A DNA stretch of 64,000 bases from Pseudomonas brenneri (GCF_007858285.1 NZ_VFIL01000003.1:434001-498000); one strand, 5' to 3'. Positions 42,603 to 53,122 are shown, counted from the stretch's first letter. The notes: generated by a model not told the origin, from the sequence alone. Made by a program: numbers and translations.

Positions 42603-44297
42603 ATGCACAGTTATGACTATTGGCTGATCATCGCCTTCTTCGCCGTGGTGCTGGTTCCGGCGCCATTTCTGGGGCGGTTCTACTACAAGGTGATGGAAGG
42701 GCAGCGCACCTGGCTTACGCCGGTGTTCGGGCCGGTCGAGCGCGTGTGTTATCGCGTGGCTGGGGTCGATGCGCAACAAGAGCAAAGTTGGCAGAAGTAC
42801 ACGTTGGCCCTGCTGGCCTTCAACCTCGCCGGCTTTTTACTCCTCTTTGCGATCCTGCTCTTCCAGGACTACTTGCCCCTCAACCCGCAGCAATTGCCCG
42901 GGCAGGAGTGGACGCAGGCATTCAACACCGCGGTCAGTTTCATGACCAACACCAACTGGCAGTCCTACAGCGGTGAGGCGACTCTCAGCTACCTGAGCCA
43001 GATGGTCGGCCTGACTGTGCAGAACTTTGTCAGTGCGGCCACCGGCCTTGCCGTCCTCGTCGCTCTTTGCCGTGGGATTGGTCGCAAGTCCGCCAGCACC
43101 TTGGGTAATTTCTGGGTGGACATGACCCGCGCCACCCTTTATGGCCTGTTGCCGTTGTGCCTGGTACTGGCGTTGTTTCTGGTCTGGCAGGGCGTGCCGC
43201 AAACCTTCGCTCATTACGTTGATGCATTGACCCTGCAAGGCATCGACCAGGTGATCCCGCTCGGCCCGGCTGCCAGCCAGATTGCGATCAAGCAACTGGG
43301 GACCAACGGCGGTGGCTTCTTTGGTGTCAACTCGGCGCACCCGTTCGAAGATCCGACGGCCTGGGCCAACCTGTTTGAAGTGGCGGCGATCATCATGATC
43401 CCGGTGGCGCTGGTGTTCACCTTTGGCCACTACGTCAAGGACCTGCGCCAGAGCCGCGCGATCCTCGGCTGCATGCTCGCGCTGTTCCTGATTGGCGGTG
43501 CGGTGTCGTTGTGGTCCGAGTACCAGCCCAACCCGACCCTGAACAACCCGGCCGTCGAGCAGACTGCACCGCTGGAAGGCAAGGAAGCACGCTTCGGTAC
43601 CACCGGCACGGTGCTGTGGTCGGTGACCACCACGGCGGCGTCCAACGGTTCGGTCAACGGCATGCAGGACAGCCTCAACCCCCTGAGCGGGATGGTGGCG
43701 CTGGTCAATATGATGGTTGGCGAAGTGATCTTCGGTGGTGTCGGCGCCGGCATGTACGGCATGTTGCTCAACGTGCTGATCGCGGTATTCCTCGCTGGCT
43801 TGATGATTGGCCGCACCCCGGAATACCTCGGCAAGAAACTCCAGGCCCGGGAAGTGCAACTGCTGGTGGTGACCCTGCTGGTGATGCCCGTAGGCGTGCT
43901 GGTGCTTGGCGCAATTGCCGCCAGCGTGCCGGCTACCGCCGCGACCATCAGCAACCCTGGCCCCCATGGTTTCAGCCAGTTGCTGTACGCCTACACCTCG
44001 GCCAGTGCCAACAACGGCTCGGCCTTTGGTGGTCTGGGCGCCAACACACCGTTTCACAACCTGATGCTCGGGTTGGGCATGTTGATCGGGCGCTTTGGCT
44101 ACATCCTCCCGGTACTGGCCCTGGCCGGCAGCCTGGCGATGAAGAAAAGCGCACCGATTGGCCAGAACAGTTTCCCGACCCACGGCCCGTTGTTCGTGAC
44201 GTTGTTGACCGTGACCATTTTGCTGGTGGGCGGACTGACGTTCCTGCCGACGCTGGCACTGGGCCCTATCGCTGAACACCTGAGCATGGGCTTCTAA
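42603..44297 (+). CDS. kdpA: Potassium-transporting ATPase channel subunit KdpA
   Basis: 564 residues, about ten TM helices with the four pore-loop repeats of the Trk/Ktr/Kdp superfamily, e.g. [14 protein letters not shown] and [20 protein letters not shown] around the selectivity filter. It provides the K+ pathway of the high-affinity K+-pumping P-type ATPase used under K+ limitation. Length matches the family. It follows kdpF in one transcript. Confidence 0.97.
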   Translation: MHSYDYWLIIAFFAVVLVPAPFLGRFYYKVMEGQRTWLTPVFGPVERVCYRVAGVDAQQEQSWQKYTLALLAFNLAGFLLLFAILLFQDYLPLNPQQLPGQEWTQAFNTAVSFMTNTNWQSYSGEATLSYLSQMVGLTVQNFVSAATGLAVLVALCRGIGRKSASTLGNFWVDMTRATLYGLLPLCLVLALFLVWQGVPQTFAHYVDALTLQGIDQVIPLGPAASQIAIKQLGTNGGGFFGVNSAHPFEDPTAWANLFEVAAIIMIPVALVFTFGHYVKDLRQSRAILGCMLALFLIGGAVSLWSEYQPNPTLNNPAVEQTAPLEGKEARFGTTGTVLWSVTTTAASNGSVNGMQDSLNPLSGMVALVNMMVGEVIFGGVGAGMYGMLLNVLIAVFLAGLMIGRTPEYLGKKLQAREVQLLVVTLLVMPVGVLVLGAIAASVPATAATISNPGPHGFSQLLYAYTSASANNGSAFGGLGANTPFHNLMLGLGMLIGRFGYILPVLALAGSLAMKKSAPIGQNSFPTHGPLFVTLLTVTILLVGGLTFLPTLALGPIAEHLSMGF

Positions 44298-44302
44298 GGG
44301 GT

Positions 44303-46366
44303 ATGAACATGAATATGCCTGTAAACAATGCCGCTCCGGTCAAGACTCAGGAGTCGGCGAAAACCGCGATCTCCGCCCTGTGGCGCCCGGCGCTGGTCCA
44401 GGCGTTCGTCAAGCTGGACCCGCGCCAGTTGAAGCGTTCGCCGGTGATGCTGGTGGTCGAGTTGACCGCAATCCTCACCACCGTGCTGTGCCTGGTGCCG
44501 GACAGCAGCGTGCCGACCTTTGTCGCGGTGCAGATTGCCCTGTGGCTGTGGTTCACCGTGCTGTTCGCCAACTTCGCCGAAGCCTTGGCCGAAGGTCGCG
44601 GCAAGGCCCGCGCCGACAGCCTCAAGGCCGGCAGTGAGGGTCTCAGCGCTCGGCGTAAAGAGGCCGATGGCAGCTTCAAGGTGGTGCCCGCCACCAGCCT
44701 GCGCAAAGGTGATGTGGTGCGGGTTGCGGCCGGGGAAATGATCCCTGGCGACGGTGAAGTCATCGAAGGCATCGCGGCGGTCAATGAAGCGGCGATTACC
44801 GGTGAGTCCGCACCGGTCATCCGCGAATCCGGCGGTGACCGCTCGGCCGTCACCGGCAATACCCGGCTGGTCTCGGACTGGCTGCTGATTCGCATCACCG
44901 CCAACCCTGGCGAGTCGACACTGGACCGCATGATCGCCCTGGTCGAAGGCGCCAAGCGCCAGAAAACCCCCAACGAAGTGGCGCTGGATATCCTGCTGAT
45001 CGGCCTGACCCTGATCTTCCTGCTGGTGGTCGTGACCTTGCAGCCGTTCGCCCATTTCGCCAATGGCAGCCTGCCGCTGGTGTTTCTGGTGGCACTGCTG
45101 GTCACGCTGATTCCGACCACCATTGGTGGCCTGTTGTCGGCCATCGGCATCGCCGGCATGGATCGTCTGGTGCGCCTCAACGTGATCGCCAAGTCCGGTC
45201 GCGCCGTGGAAGCAGCGGGGGACGTGCATGTGCTGTTGCTGGACAAGACCGGCACCATCACCTTCGGTAACCGGCGCTGCGCTGGCATCTATGCTGCGCC
45301 TGGCGTCAACGGCAAGGAGTTGGCCGAAGGTGCGCTGCTGGCCTCGCTGGCGGACGATACGGCCGAAGGCAAGTCCATCGTCGAATACCTGCGTGCCCTG
45401 CATCCGTACGCCGAGCCCTCTGTGCAAGAGCTGACCGGTGTGCCGTTCAGTGCCGAAACGCGCTTGTCCGGTGTGGACTATCAAGGCCGCGTCTACCGTA
45501 AAGGCGCTGTCGATTCGCTGCTGGCCTTTATCGGCCAGAAACGCCAGGACCTGTTGCCAGCGCTGTCGCGGGAAATCGACAAGATCGCCCAGAGTGGCGG
45601 CACCCCGTTGCTGGTGTGCGCCGACGGCAAATTGCTCGGCGCGATTCACCTCAAGGACGTGGTCAAGCCCGGTATTCGCGAGCGCTTTGCCGAGTTGCGC
45701 AAGCTGGGGATCCGCACGGTGATGGTGACTGGCGACAACCCATTGACCGCCGCCGCGATTGCCGCCGAAGCGGGTGTGGATGATGTGCTGGCGGAAGCCA
45801 CGCCGGAGAAGAAACTGGCGCGCATCCGCCATGAGCAGAACGACGGGCGCCTGGTGGCCATGTGTGGCGACGGTGCCAACGACGCTCCGGCCCTGGCCCA
45901 GGCGGATGTCGGCATGGCGATGAATGACGGCACCCAGGCGGCACGCGAGGCGGCGAACATGGTCGACCTCGACAGCGACCCAACCAAGCTGCTGGACGTG
46001 GTGCAGATCGGCAAGGAATTGCTGGTGACCCGAGGCGCGCTGACCACCTTTTCGATTGCCAACGACGTGGCCAAGTACTTCGCGATCCTGCCGGCGCTGT
46101 TCGCCTCGATCTACCCGCAACTGGGCGTGCTCAACGTGATGCACCTGAGCAGCCCGCAGAGCGCGATTCTGTCGGCGATTGTGTTCAACGCGCTGATCAT
46201 CGTGGTGCTGATCCCCCTGGCCCTGCGCGGTGTGCGGGTGCAGGCAGCGAGTGCGGCGGCGTTGCTGCGGCGCAACCTGCTGATCTATGGCGTGGGTGGG
46301 CTTTTGGTGCCGTTCGCCGGGATCAAGGCGATCGACATGCTGCTGACTGCGCTGCACCTGGTCTGA
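44303..46366 (+). CDS. kdpB: Potassium-transporting ATPase ATP-binding subunit KdpB
   Basis: 687 residues, P-type ATPase. The actuator loop TGES lies in [11 protein letters not shown], the phosphorylation motif is DKTGTIT with Asp314, and the hinge [12 protein letters not shown] and [14 protein letters not shown] complete the P-domain. It hydrolyses ATP to drive K+ uptake through KdpA. Two in-frame ATGs lie within the first five codons; the first is used. A perfect REP palindrome follows directly. Confidence 0.97.
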   Translation: MNMNMPVNNAAPVKTQESAKTAISALWRPALVQAFVKLDPRQLKRSPVMLVVELTAILTTVLCLVPDSSVPTFVAVQIALWLWFTVLFANFAEALAEGRGKARADSLKAGSEGLSARRKEADGSFKVVPATSLRKGDVVRVAAGEMIPGDGEVIEGIAAVNEAAITGESAPVIRESGGDRSAVTGNTRLVSDWLLIRITANPGESTLDRMIALVEGAKRQKTPNEVALDILLIGLTLIFLLVVVTLQPFAHFANGSLPLVFLVALLVTLIPTTIGGLLSAIGIAGMDRLVRLNVIAKSGRAVEAAGDVHVLLLDKTGTITFGNRRCAGIYAAPGVNGKELAEGALLASLADDTAEGKSIVEYLRALHPYAEPSVQELTGVPFSAETRLSGVDYQGRVYRKGAVDSLLAFIGQKRQDLLPALSREIDKIAQSGGTPLLVCADGKLLGAIHLKDVVKPGIRERFAELRKLGIRTVMVTGDNPLTAAAIAAEAGVDDVLAEATPEKKLARIRHEQNDGRLVAMCGDGANDAPALAQADVGMAMNDGTQAAREAANMVDLDSDPTKLLDVVQIGKELLVTRGALTTFSIANDVAKYFAILPALFASIYPQLGVLNVMHLSSPQSAILSAIVFNALIIVVLIPLALRGVRVQAASAAALLRRNLLIYGVGGLLVPFAGIKAIDMLLTALHLV

Positions 46367-46372
46367 CCCAAC

Positions 46373-46403
46373 CCTGTAGGAGCCGGCAGCCGGCTCCTAC
46401 AGG
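46373..46403. repeat. REP palindrome between kdpB and kdpC
   Basis: A perfect inverted repeat: CCTGTAGGAGCCGGC and its complement around a single central A (15-bp arms). The GTAGGAGC core is that of Pseudomonas REP elements. It lies inside the kdp transcript, 26 bases before kdpC, so it will form a strong hairpin in the mRNA. Confidence 0.85.
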
Positions 46404-46428
46404 TCACGAATCAATTGAGGAAGATGAA

Positions 46429-46974
46429 ATGTCCAGTACGATCCGTCCGGCCATAAGCCTGTTGGTACTGATGACCCTGATCACTGGCGTCGCCTATCCG
46501 CTGGTGGTGACCGGCGTCGCCCAGGTCGCCTTTCCCGACCAGGCCAATGGCAGCCTGGTGCGTGATGCCGAAGGCAAGGTGCGTGGTTCCAGCCTGATTG
46601 CCCAGCAATTTTCCGGTGACCGCTGGTTCCACTCGCGGCCTTCGGCAGGTGCGTTTGCCACTGTATCGAGCAGTGCCAGCAACCTGGGCCCAAGCAACCC
46701 GGCGCTGGCGACGCGGGTGTTCGAAGACGCTGGCAAAATCCAGGTCCCAGGCCAGGGACCAGTGCCACTGGCACTGTTGACTACCTCCGGCAGCGGTCTT
46801 GATCCACACTTGCCACCGCAGGCAATTGCCTATCAACTGGCGCGGGTAGCGGCGGCGCGGCAGTTGCCCGTGTCGACCCTGGAGCGCTTGATGGACGAGC
46901 ATATCGAGCAACCGCTGGTGGGGCCGCCGGTGGTGAATGTACTGGCGCTGAACATGGCGCTGGAAAAGCTGTAA
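46429..46974 (+). CDS. kdpC: Potassium-transporting ATPase subunit KdpC
   Basis: 181 residues: one N-terminal TM helix ([21 protein letters not shown]) and a periplasmic domain with [49 protein letters not shown] and RVAAARQLP, all family hallmarks. It is required for assembly and K+ affinity of the complex. SD GAGGAAG before the ATG. It is separated from kdpB by a REP hairpin and from kdpD by a REPIN. Confidence 0.97.
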   Translation: MSSTIRPAISLLVLMTLITGVAYPLVVTGVAQVAFPDQANGSLVRDAEGKVRGSSLIAQQFSGDRWFHSRPSAGAFATVSSSASNLGPSNPALATRVFEDAGKIQVPGQGPVPLALLTTSGSGLDPHLPPQAIAYQLARVAAARQLPVSTLERLMDEHIEQPLVGPPVVNVLALNMALEKL

Positions 46975-46978
46975 CTCC

Positions 46979-47079
46979 CTGTAGGAGCGAGCTTGCTCGC
47001 GAAAAACCTGAGGGCGCCGCGTTTATCCAGGATGAATGCGGTGCACTTGAGTTATTCGCGAGCAAGCTCGCTCCTACAG
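46979..47079. repeat. REPIN (inverted REP pair) between kdpC and kdpD
   Basis: CTGTAGGAGCGAGCTTGCTC (46979-46998, continuing GCGAA to 47003) is repeated as an exact 25-bp inverted copy at 47055-47079, spaced by 51 bases. Each arm also contains its own GAGC...GCTC hairpin. This is the REP doublet (REPIN) structure known in P. fluorescens, normally mobilised by RAYT transposases encoded elsewhere. Confidence 0.93.
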
Positions 47080-47110
47080 TGGCTCTATTGACCTTGAGAG
47101 ACCTTTGCAC

Positions 47111-49762
47111 ATGAGTGACTCCGGCCGCGCCGATGCCCTTCTAGCCGACCTACCCAAGCACGGCCGTGGCCGGCTCAAAGTATTCCTCGGCGCCGCCCCT
47201 GGCGTGGGCAAGACCTACGCGATGCTCCAGGCCGCCCACACCCAACTGCGCCAGGGCGTCAAAGTGGTGGCCGGGGTGGTCGAGACCCACGGCCGCGCCG
47301 AGACCGAGGCCTTGCTGGGTGGCTTGCCCCAGCAGCCACTGCTGCGTTCGGAATACCGCGGGGTGATGCTCGAAGAGATGGACCTCGACGGCTTGCTCGC
47401 CACCAAGCCCAAGTTGGTGCTGGTGGACGAATTGGCCCACAGCAACGCCCCGGGCAGCCGCCACGAAAAGCGCTGGCAGGACATCCAGGAACTGCTTTCC
47501 GCCGGCATCAACGTGTTCACCACGGTCAACGTCCAGCACCTGGAAAGCCTTAACGATCAGGTGCGCGGCATCACCGGCGTGCAGGTGCGCGAAACCCTGC
47601 CGGACTGGGTGTTGCAGGAAGCCGATGAGTTGCTGCTGATCGACCTGCCATCGCGCGAGCTGCTGGAGCGCCTGCGCGATGGCAAGGTCTACGTGCCGGA
47701 GCAGGCGCGCGCCGCCATTGATGCGTTCTTTACCCAGACCAACCTTATGGCCCTGCGCGAGTTGGCGATGCAGACGGCCGCCGCCCACGTCGATGACGAT
47801 TTGGCCCAGGGCTATCGGCAACTGGGCCAGGCCGCTCCCACCGTGCGCGGGCGCCTGCTGGTGGGGGTGGACGGCGATGCCGAGGCCGAGCGCCTGGTAC
47901 GCCACGCCAGCCGTGTGGCCCAGCGCCGGCATTTGCCCTGGAGCCTGGTACATGTGGACAACGGCCGGGTGCGTGACGAACAGTCTCGGTTGCGCCTGCA
48001 AAACGCCCAGCAATTGGCCGAGCGCCTGGGTGGCGAAGTGGTGTTGTTGCGTGCCGGCGAGGTGGCCAAGACGTTGATCCAGCACGCCGCCGAACGTCGT
48101 GCCAGCCTGGTGCTGGTCGGGCAGTCGCGCCCGCGCTGGTGGCGCAGGATCTTCGGTGGCGGCTTGGCCGCGCGCTTGTTGCGCAATGCCCGGGGCCTGG
48201 AAATCAACGTCCTCGACAGCGATGGAGCACCCGCCGCACCGCGCTTGCCCGATGTACGTGGCCTGGTCTGGTTCGACTACTCCTTGGCGCTGCTGGCGAC
48301 CGTGCTGGCCAGTGCGTTGGCGTGGGGCGTGTCGAGTATCTTGCCGCTGCCCAATATCTCTCTGGTGTTCCTCGCAGCGGTGCTGCTGGTGGCGGTTCGC
48401 AGCAGCCTGGGCCCGGCATTGGCTTGTGCGGCGCTGTCGTTCCTGACCTATGACTTTTTGTTTATCCCGCCGAATTTCTCCTTCGCCATCCAGCGTGAAG
48501 AAGATGTGCTGACGCTGTTGTTTTTCCTGCTGATGGCGGCGCTCACCGGCAACCTGGCTGCGCGCCAGCGTCGGCAATTGCAGGCCCTGCGCGACACCCA
48601 GGAAGAAACCAGCGAGCTGCTCGACCTGTCGCGCAAACTCACCGCTGCCACCGACCGCCAGGCGGTGATCAGCGCAGCGGCCCATCATCTGCAGGGGTGG
48701 AGCGATTTGCAGCTGTGCCTGGTCAATCGCGACGGGCCCAGTGAGTGGAAGGTCGAGACCGGTGGCCCGATCACCTTCACCGAGGCCGAGCGCGCCGCCG
48801 CCGACTGGGCCTGGCAGCACGACCAGCCGGCAGGCATGGGCACCGGGACCTTGCCATTTGGGCGTTGGTGGTGGTGGCCGTTGTCCGCCGAAAATGGTCC
48901 GCTGGGCCTGCTCGGTGTCAGCCCCAAGGCCGGCCTGGAACTCAGTGGCCAACGCCGGCGCCTGCTCACGGCCTTGAGCCAGCCATTGGCCCAGGCGCTG
49001 GCCCGTGCTCAGTTGGCGCAGAATCTGGAGGCGGCCCGTTTGCATGGCGAGACCGAACAACTGCGCAGTGCCTTGCTGGCTTCGGTGTCCCATGATTTAC
49101 GCACGCCGCTGACCTCCATGCGCGGCAGCATCGACAGCCTGCTGGCCCTGGGCGAAGCCATTCCCCTGGAAGATCGTCGCGAACTGCTGGAAGGCACTCG
49201 CGATGAAGCCGAGCGCCTGGACCGCTATATCCAGAACCTGCTGGACATGACCCGTCTCGGCCACGGCGCCTTGAAGCTGGCGCGGGACTGGGTGTCGCCC
49301 GGTGATATCGTCGGCAGTTCTCTCGGCCGTTTGCGCGCGGTGCTGGCGCCGTTGCAGGTGAGCACCGATGTGCCGGCCGAGTTGCCATTGCTGTATGTAC
49401 ACGCCGCCTTGATCGAGCAGGCGTTGGTCAATGTCCTGGAAAACGCCGCGCGCTTTTCACCGCCCCATGGCCGCTTGCAACTGCGTGCCGGCGTGGCGGA
49501 CCAGGCGTTGTTTTTCTCGGTCAGTGACGAAGGCCCGGGGATTCCCGAGGAGGAGCGAGCGAAGATTTTCGACATGTTCTACACCGCTGCACGCGGCGAC
49601 CGGGGCGGCCAGGGCACCGGGCTCGGTCTGGCAATCTGCCAGGGCATGGTCGGTGCCCACGGCGGGCATATCAGCGTGACCGAGGGCATCGAGGGGCGGG
49701 GCACGTGCATCACTTTGTTCCTGCCGTTGCAGGCGCAGCCAAGCCTGGACAGTGAAGCGTGA
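47111..49762 (+). CDS. kdpD: Osmosensitive K+ sensor histidine kinase KdpD
   Basis: 883 residues. The N-terminal KdpD domain has Walker A GAAPGVGKTY (27-36), followed by a universal-stress-protein-like domain (about 250-370). Four TM helices (DUF4118, about 385-490) precede a GAF region. The HisKA domain carries the phosphoaccepting His661 in SVSHDLRTPLTSM and the HATPase has DEGPGIPEEE and GTGLGLAI. It senses low K+/osmotic state and phosphorylates KdpE. ATG chosen over a TTG two codons earlier. It is preceded by a REPIN. Confidence 0.96.
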   Translation: MSDSGRADALLADLPKHGRGRLKVFLGAAPGVGKTYAMLQAAHTQLRQGVKVVAGVVETHGRAETEALLGGLPQQPLLRSEYRGVMLEEMDLDGLLATKPKLVLVDELAHSNAPGSRHEKRWQDIQELLSAGINVFTTVNVQHLESLNDQVRGITGVQVRETLPDWVLQEADELLLIDLPSRELLERLRDGKVYVPEQARAAIDAFFTQTNLMALRELAMQTAAAHVDDDLAQGYRQLGQAAPTVRGRLLVGVDGDAEAERLVRHASRVAQRRHLPWSLVHVDNGRVRDEQSRLRLQNAQQLAERLGGEVVLLRAGEVAKTLIQHAAERRASLVLVGQSRPRWWRRIFGGGLAARLLRNARGLEINVLDSDGAPAAPRLPDVRGLVWFDYSLALLATVLASALAWGVSSILPLPNISLVFLAAVLLVAVRSSLGPALACAALSFLTYDFLFIPPNFSFAIQREEDVLTLLFFLLMAALTGNLAARQRRQLQALRDTQEETSELLDLSRKLTAATDRQAVISAAAHHLQGWSDLQLCLVNRDGPSEWKVETGGPITFTEAERAAADWAWQHDQPAGMGTGTLPFGRWWWWPLSAENGPLGLLGVSPKAGLELSGQRRRLLTALSQPLAQALARAQLAQNLEAARLHGETEQLRSALLASVSHDLRTPLTSMRGSIDSLLALGEAIPLEDRRELLEGTRDEAERLDRYIQNLLDMTRLGHGALKLARDWVSPGDIVGSSLGRLRAVLAPLQVSTDVPAELPLLYVHAALIEQALVNVLENAARFSPPHGRLQLRAGVADQALFFSVSDEGPGIPEEERAKIFDMFYTAARGDRGGQGTGLGLAICQGMVGAHGGHISVTEGIEGRGTCITLFLPLQAQPSLDSEA

Positions 49763-49811
49763 TACCCGGTGCGCTACTCTTATCTTTTTTTAGCGATTGT
49801 GACGGAACACC

Positions 49812-50507
49812 ATGAGCCAGACTGCGACGATTTTGGTCATTGATGACGAGCCGCAGATCCGCAAGTTCTTGCGCATCAGCCTGGCCTCCCAAGGCTACAA
49901 AGTGCTGGAGGCCGGAACCGGTGCCGAAGGACTGGCCCAGGCGGCATTGAACAAACCGGACCTGCTGGTGCTGGACCTGGGCCTGCCGGACATGGACGGC
50001 CAACAGGTGCTGCGCGACTTGCGCGAATGGTCGACGGCCCCGGTGCTGGTGTTGTCGGTACGTGCCAGCGAAGGGCAGAAGGTCCAGGCACTGGACGGAG
50101 GCGCCAACGACTATGTGACCAAACCGTTTGGCATCCAGGAGTTCCTGGCCCGGGTCCGTGCGTTGTTACGCCAGGCACCTGCTGGAGAAGCCCAACAGGC
50201 GGCGCTGCAATTTGGCCCGTTGACGGTGGACCTGGCCTATCGGCGGGTGTTGCTGGACGGGGCCGACGTGGCCCTGACCCGCAAGGAATATGCCGTGCTG
50301 GCGCAACTGGCACGCCATCCCGGCCGGGTGATAACCCAGCAGCAGTTGCTCAAGGATATCTGGGGGCCGACTCACACCGAAGACAGCCACTACCTACGGA
50401 TTGTGGTGGGGCACTTGCGTCAGAAACTGGCGGATGACCCGACCCAGCCGCGGTTTATCGTGACCGAGGCAGGGGTGGGGTATCGGTTGTTGGGGGCTGA
50501 AGTCTGA
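49812..50507 (+). CDS. kdpE: Response regulator KdpE
   Basis: 231 residues, OmpR/PhoB family: receiver domain with acidic pair Asp11-Asp12, phosphoacceptor Asp55 (LVLDLGLPD) and Lys in the TKPFG loop; C-terminal winged helix with LTRKEYAVLAQLARHPGRV and YLRIVVGHLRQKL. It activates kdpFABC. It follows kdpD by 49 bases in the same direction. Candidate target boxes lie upstream of kdpF. Confidence 0.96.
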   Translation: MSQTATILVIDDEPQIRKFLRISLASQGYKVLEAGTGAEGLAQAALNKPDLLVLDLGLPDMDGQQVLRDLREWSTAPVLVLSVRASEGQKVQALDGGANDYVTKPFGIQEFLARVRALLRQAPAGEAQQAALQFGPLTVDLAYRRVLLDGADVALTRKEYAVLAQLARHPGRVITQQQLLKDIWGPTHTEDSHYLRIVVGHLRQKLADDPTQPRFIVTEAGVGYRLLGAEV

Positions 50508-50533
50508 GGGAATGTGGTTGCTGGGCCGGCCTC

Positions 50534-50605
50534 ATCGCGGGCAAGCCCGCTCCCACATTTAGATCTGTGAATACATTCAAGTGTGGGAGCGGGCTTGCCC
50601 GCGAT
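50534..50605. repeat. REPIN downstream of kdpE
   Basis: ATCGCGGGCAAGCCCGCTCC (50534-50553, continuing CACA to 50557) and its exact 24-bp inverted copy at 50582-50605, separated by 24 bases. This is the GTGGGAGCGGGCTTGCCCGCGAT class common in fluorescent pseudomonads. It sits between convergent kdpE and the patatin gene. Confidence 0.92.
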
Positions 50606-50630
50606 AGGGCCCCAAGCCCCAGCGAAGATC

Positions 50631-51668
50631 TCAACTCTGCTCACTCTCATACCGATCCAGCGTATCACTGGCAATCTCGCGCCCCAGCGCGATCAATTCC
50701 GGTGCCTTGTAGAACTCGAAGAACCGGCACACCCGCTTTGGCACGTTGATCAGCACATCCGGCGGATAACCGGCGATCTTGTACTGCGCCAACGATGTCT
50801 GCATCACCTCGAAACTCTGGTTGATCAAATCCAGCAGCGACGCCGGCCCGACGTTGTCGATGATGAACGAGCCGGTAGCGGATTTCGGTGTGCCGGCAGC
50901 TTCCGGCGCGGCAGCCGGTTGCTGGGTCTCAGGCTCGGCGCCTTCGAGCCATGGATTGATATCGGCGGCTTGCGCCTGTAGCGCTTCCTGCTCCAGCAGC
51001 AACAAGTTCTCGGCTTGTTTGCGCCGAAACGGCAAGTGCGAGCCCAATGAACGCACCAGGCTGTCGAAGCGACTCTTGAATGCCGGTGGGCGTTGGATCA
51101 CCGGCAGTTTGTAATGCTTCTGGTTGGTGGCGTTGAGGTTGACCGCAATGATCAAGTCGCAATGGCTCGACACCACCGGCACGATGGGCAACGGGTTAAG
51201 CAGGCCGCCGTCCACCAGCATGCGGTTGCCTTGCATTACCGGAGTAAACAGGCTGGGAATCGCCGCCGAGGCCCGCATGGCCTGGTGCAGGCAGCCTTCC
51301 TGGAACCAGATTTCCTGCTGGTTGGTCAGGTCGGTGGCCACCGCCGTGTAGGGAATGCGCAGGTCCTCGATATTGATCTCGCCGACGATCTTGCGGATCT
51401 GCCCGAAGACTTTTTCGCCGCGTATCGCCCCCAGGCGAAAGCTCACATCCACCAGGCGCAACACGTCCAGATAGTCCAGGCTTTCGATCCAGTTCCGATA
51501 GTCTTCAAGCTTGCCTGCCGCATAGACCCCGCCCACCACCGCACCCATGGAGCAGCCGGCGATACAGGCGATTTCATAGCCGCGTCTTTCGATCTCTTCG
51601 ATCACCCCGATATGGGCATAACCCCGCGCACCGCCGGAGCCCAGGACCAATGCAACACGTTTTTTCAT
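50631..51668 (-). CDS. Patatin-like phospholipase (RssA type)
   Basis: 345 residues. The patatin core spans about 1-200: the oxyanion loop LGSGGARGYAHIG, the nucleophile motif GCSMG with Ser40, and the catalytic Asp in LVDGGLLNP. A ~140-residue C-terminal extension is Pro/Ala-rich in the middle. Such proteins hydrolyse phospholipids or related esters; the RssA-like bacterial group is cytoplasmic or membrane-associated and its physiological substrate is unclear. ATG with AAGGA upstream is used rather than a frame ten codons longer. Confidence 0.88.
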   Translation of the reverse strand: MKKRVALVLGSGGARGYAHIGVIEEIERRGYEIACIAGCSMGAVVGGVYAAGKLEDYRNWIESLDYLDVLRLVDVSFRLGAIRGEKVFGQIRKIVGEINIEDLRIPYTAVATDLTNQQEIWFQEGCLHQAMRASAAIPSLFTPVMQGNRMLVDGGLLNPLPIVPVVSSHCDLIIAVNLNATNQKHYKLPVIQRPPAFKSRFDSLVRSLGSHLPFRRKQAENLLLLEQEALQAQAADINPWLEGAEPETQQPAAAPEAAGTPKSATGSFIIDNVGPASLLDLINQSFEVMQTSLAQYKIAGYPPDVLINVPKRVCRFFEFYKAPELIALGREIASDTLDRYESEQS

Positions 51669-51884
51669 GACCGGATCCTTCGCAAAACAGCTGTCCACAA
51701 TGCACCCATCGAGGGGGCTGCTTCAATCCTAGCTGACAAGAGTGATTATTTTCAGAAGCCGAGCTATTTGCTCGGGTATGCTTTGACCATCGGCGCTGGG
51801 CATTTCAGGCTGTGTGATAAGGCACTTTTCGATGTAGGCAACGTCTACATCCCACGACTGTTTTCTTTTCTTGAGGTGTCATTG

Positions 51885-52163
51885 ATGAAAGCCTGGATGT
51901 GTTTGCCTGTGATCGTACTGGCCTTGGCCGGTTGTGCTGGTAAAACGGCCTATCGCGATAGTTGTGGCAGCCAGTTGGATTCTGCCTGGCGTGAGCTGGA
52001 CTTGGCCAAGGCTGAAGGTTTTGCCGGGACGGTCAGCTATTCCAAGGCCCTGTCGTTGCTGACCGGTGCCAAGACCCAGCAACAATTCGAAGCGTTCGAA
52101 GGGTGCGCCAATAAAGCGGAAAAAGCCCGTTTCTATATCCGTGAGTCGCGCGCCGGGCGTTGA
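51885..52163 (+). CDS. Small lipoprotein
   Basis: 92 residues: signal peptide with lipobox LALAGC (Cys at about 18), followed by GKTAYRDSCGSQLDSAWRELDLAKAEGFAGT and a mostly helical remainder with a second cysteine pair position. Membrane-anchored; the residue after Cys is Ala, so outer-membrane sorting is likely. Conserved hypothetical in pseudomonads by appearance; function unknown. SD TTGAGGTG precedes the ATG. The long frame extending upstream is antisense to the patatin gene and not used. Confidence 0.8.
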   Translation: MKAWMCLPVIVLALAGCAGKTAYRDSCGSQLDSAWRELDLAKAEGFAGTVSYSKALSLLTGAKTQQQFEAFEGCANKAEKARFYIRESRAGR

Positions 52164-52258
52164 TCCGAGTCAGCGCAACACGCCGGGGTAGTGGTTAAGG
52201 TGGTTCCAGGCGCCTGTTTTGCGCAGGCGTATGGACGTTGTTTAACAGGGGAAGCAGC

Positions 52259-53020
52259 ATGTCGGCGTTGGTAGATCAGTTGGTCGCCCAGGTCATTGGC
52301 CTGGAAGTCGGATTGTTGAGTTGCCAGGCGCGCCTGGCGGCGGTGACCGATGACGAGGCGTTGCATGACTTGCGCACCACCGTGCGGCGCTTGCGCAGCT
52401 TGTTGCGGCCCTTGCGCGGGCTGCCCGGTGTCGAGCAACTGGAAGCGGCCGCCAGCGCGGTCGGCCAATTGACCACGCCGCTGCGCGACCGTGAAGTGCT
52501 GGCGGCGTACTTGCAGCAGCACGGCTATCACGAAGCTGCGGCGCGGCGCCTGCGCCAGCAGCCACAAACCTATCGACAGGTGGCGCGTAGTCCGCAAGTC
52601 GCACACCTGCTGCTGATCCTGGATGCCTTTCCCCGCTTTATCCGCGCGTCCGATCACCAAAAATTGCTCAAGGGGCTGCAGGCGCGCATCGAAAAACGGT
52701 TGGCCAAGCAGTGGCAAACCCTCGATGAGGCCCTGCACGATCCCGGTCACGACCGTCATCGCCTGCGCTTATTGATCAAGCGCGTCCGTTACGCGGCCGA
52801 GGCTTATCCGCAATTGGGGCAATTGCCGGCCAAGGCCATGTCCCGTCTCAAGTCCGCCCAAGGCGCGCTGGGGGATTGGCATGACTGCTGGCAATGGCTG
52901 GCGCAGGCCGAACATCAGGCGGATCTGCAACCTTGTGTTGCGGTCTGGCATCGCACCATGGCCCAGGCCGAAGGCAAGGCCGATCGGGTGCTGGATAAGC
53001 TGGCGGCGGAGTGTTTCTGA
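52259..53020 (+). CDS. CHAD-domain protein
   Basis: 253 residues, all-helical with the conserved basic signature ALHDLRTTVRRLRSLLRPLRG near the N-terminus and DRHRLRLLIKRVRYAAEAY in the second half, plus GDWHD. CHAD domains bind inorganic polyphosphate through these His/Arg/Lys rows. It stands alone here without the CYTH/ygiF domain often fused to it. SD AGGGGAAG precedes the ATG. Confidence 0.88.
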   Translation: MSALVDQLVAQVIGLEVGLLSCQARLAAVTDDEALHDLRTTVRRLRSLLRPLRGLPGVEQLEAAASAVGQLTTPLRDREVLAAYLQQHGYHEAAARRLRQQPQTYRQVARSPQVAHLLLILDAFPRFIRASDHQKLLKGLQARIEKRLAKQWQTLDEALHDPGHDRHRLRLLIKRVRYAAEAYPQLGQLPAKAMSRLKSAQGALGDWHDCWQWLAQAEHQADLQPCVAVWHRTMAQAEGKADRVLDKLAAECF

Positions 53021-53122
53021 TCCGGCGGCTTATCTGTCCGGTTTTTTGGCCGGAATAAGCGCTGTACCTGACTGGCACGCTGGTTAAGATCGCACAATCG
53101 ATTTTCTTGATGTGAGGTCGCC

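Noticed and set aside
42837..49093. Long minus-strand open frames opposite kdpA, kdpB and kdpD (480, 687 and 647 codons)
   Set aside because: Composition is the His/Gln/Arg-rich antisense of GC-rich genes; the plus-strand Kdp proteins are unmistakable.
46373..50605. CRISPR array
   Set aside because: The repeats are inverted REP palindromes in pairs, not regularly spaced direct repeats with unique spacers. No cas genes, tRNA or rRNA genes were seen anywhere in the window.
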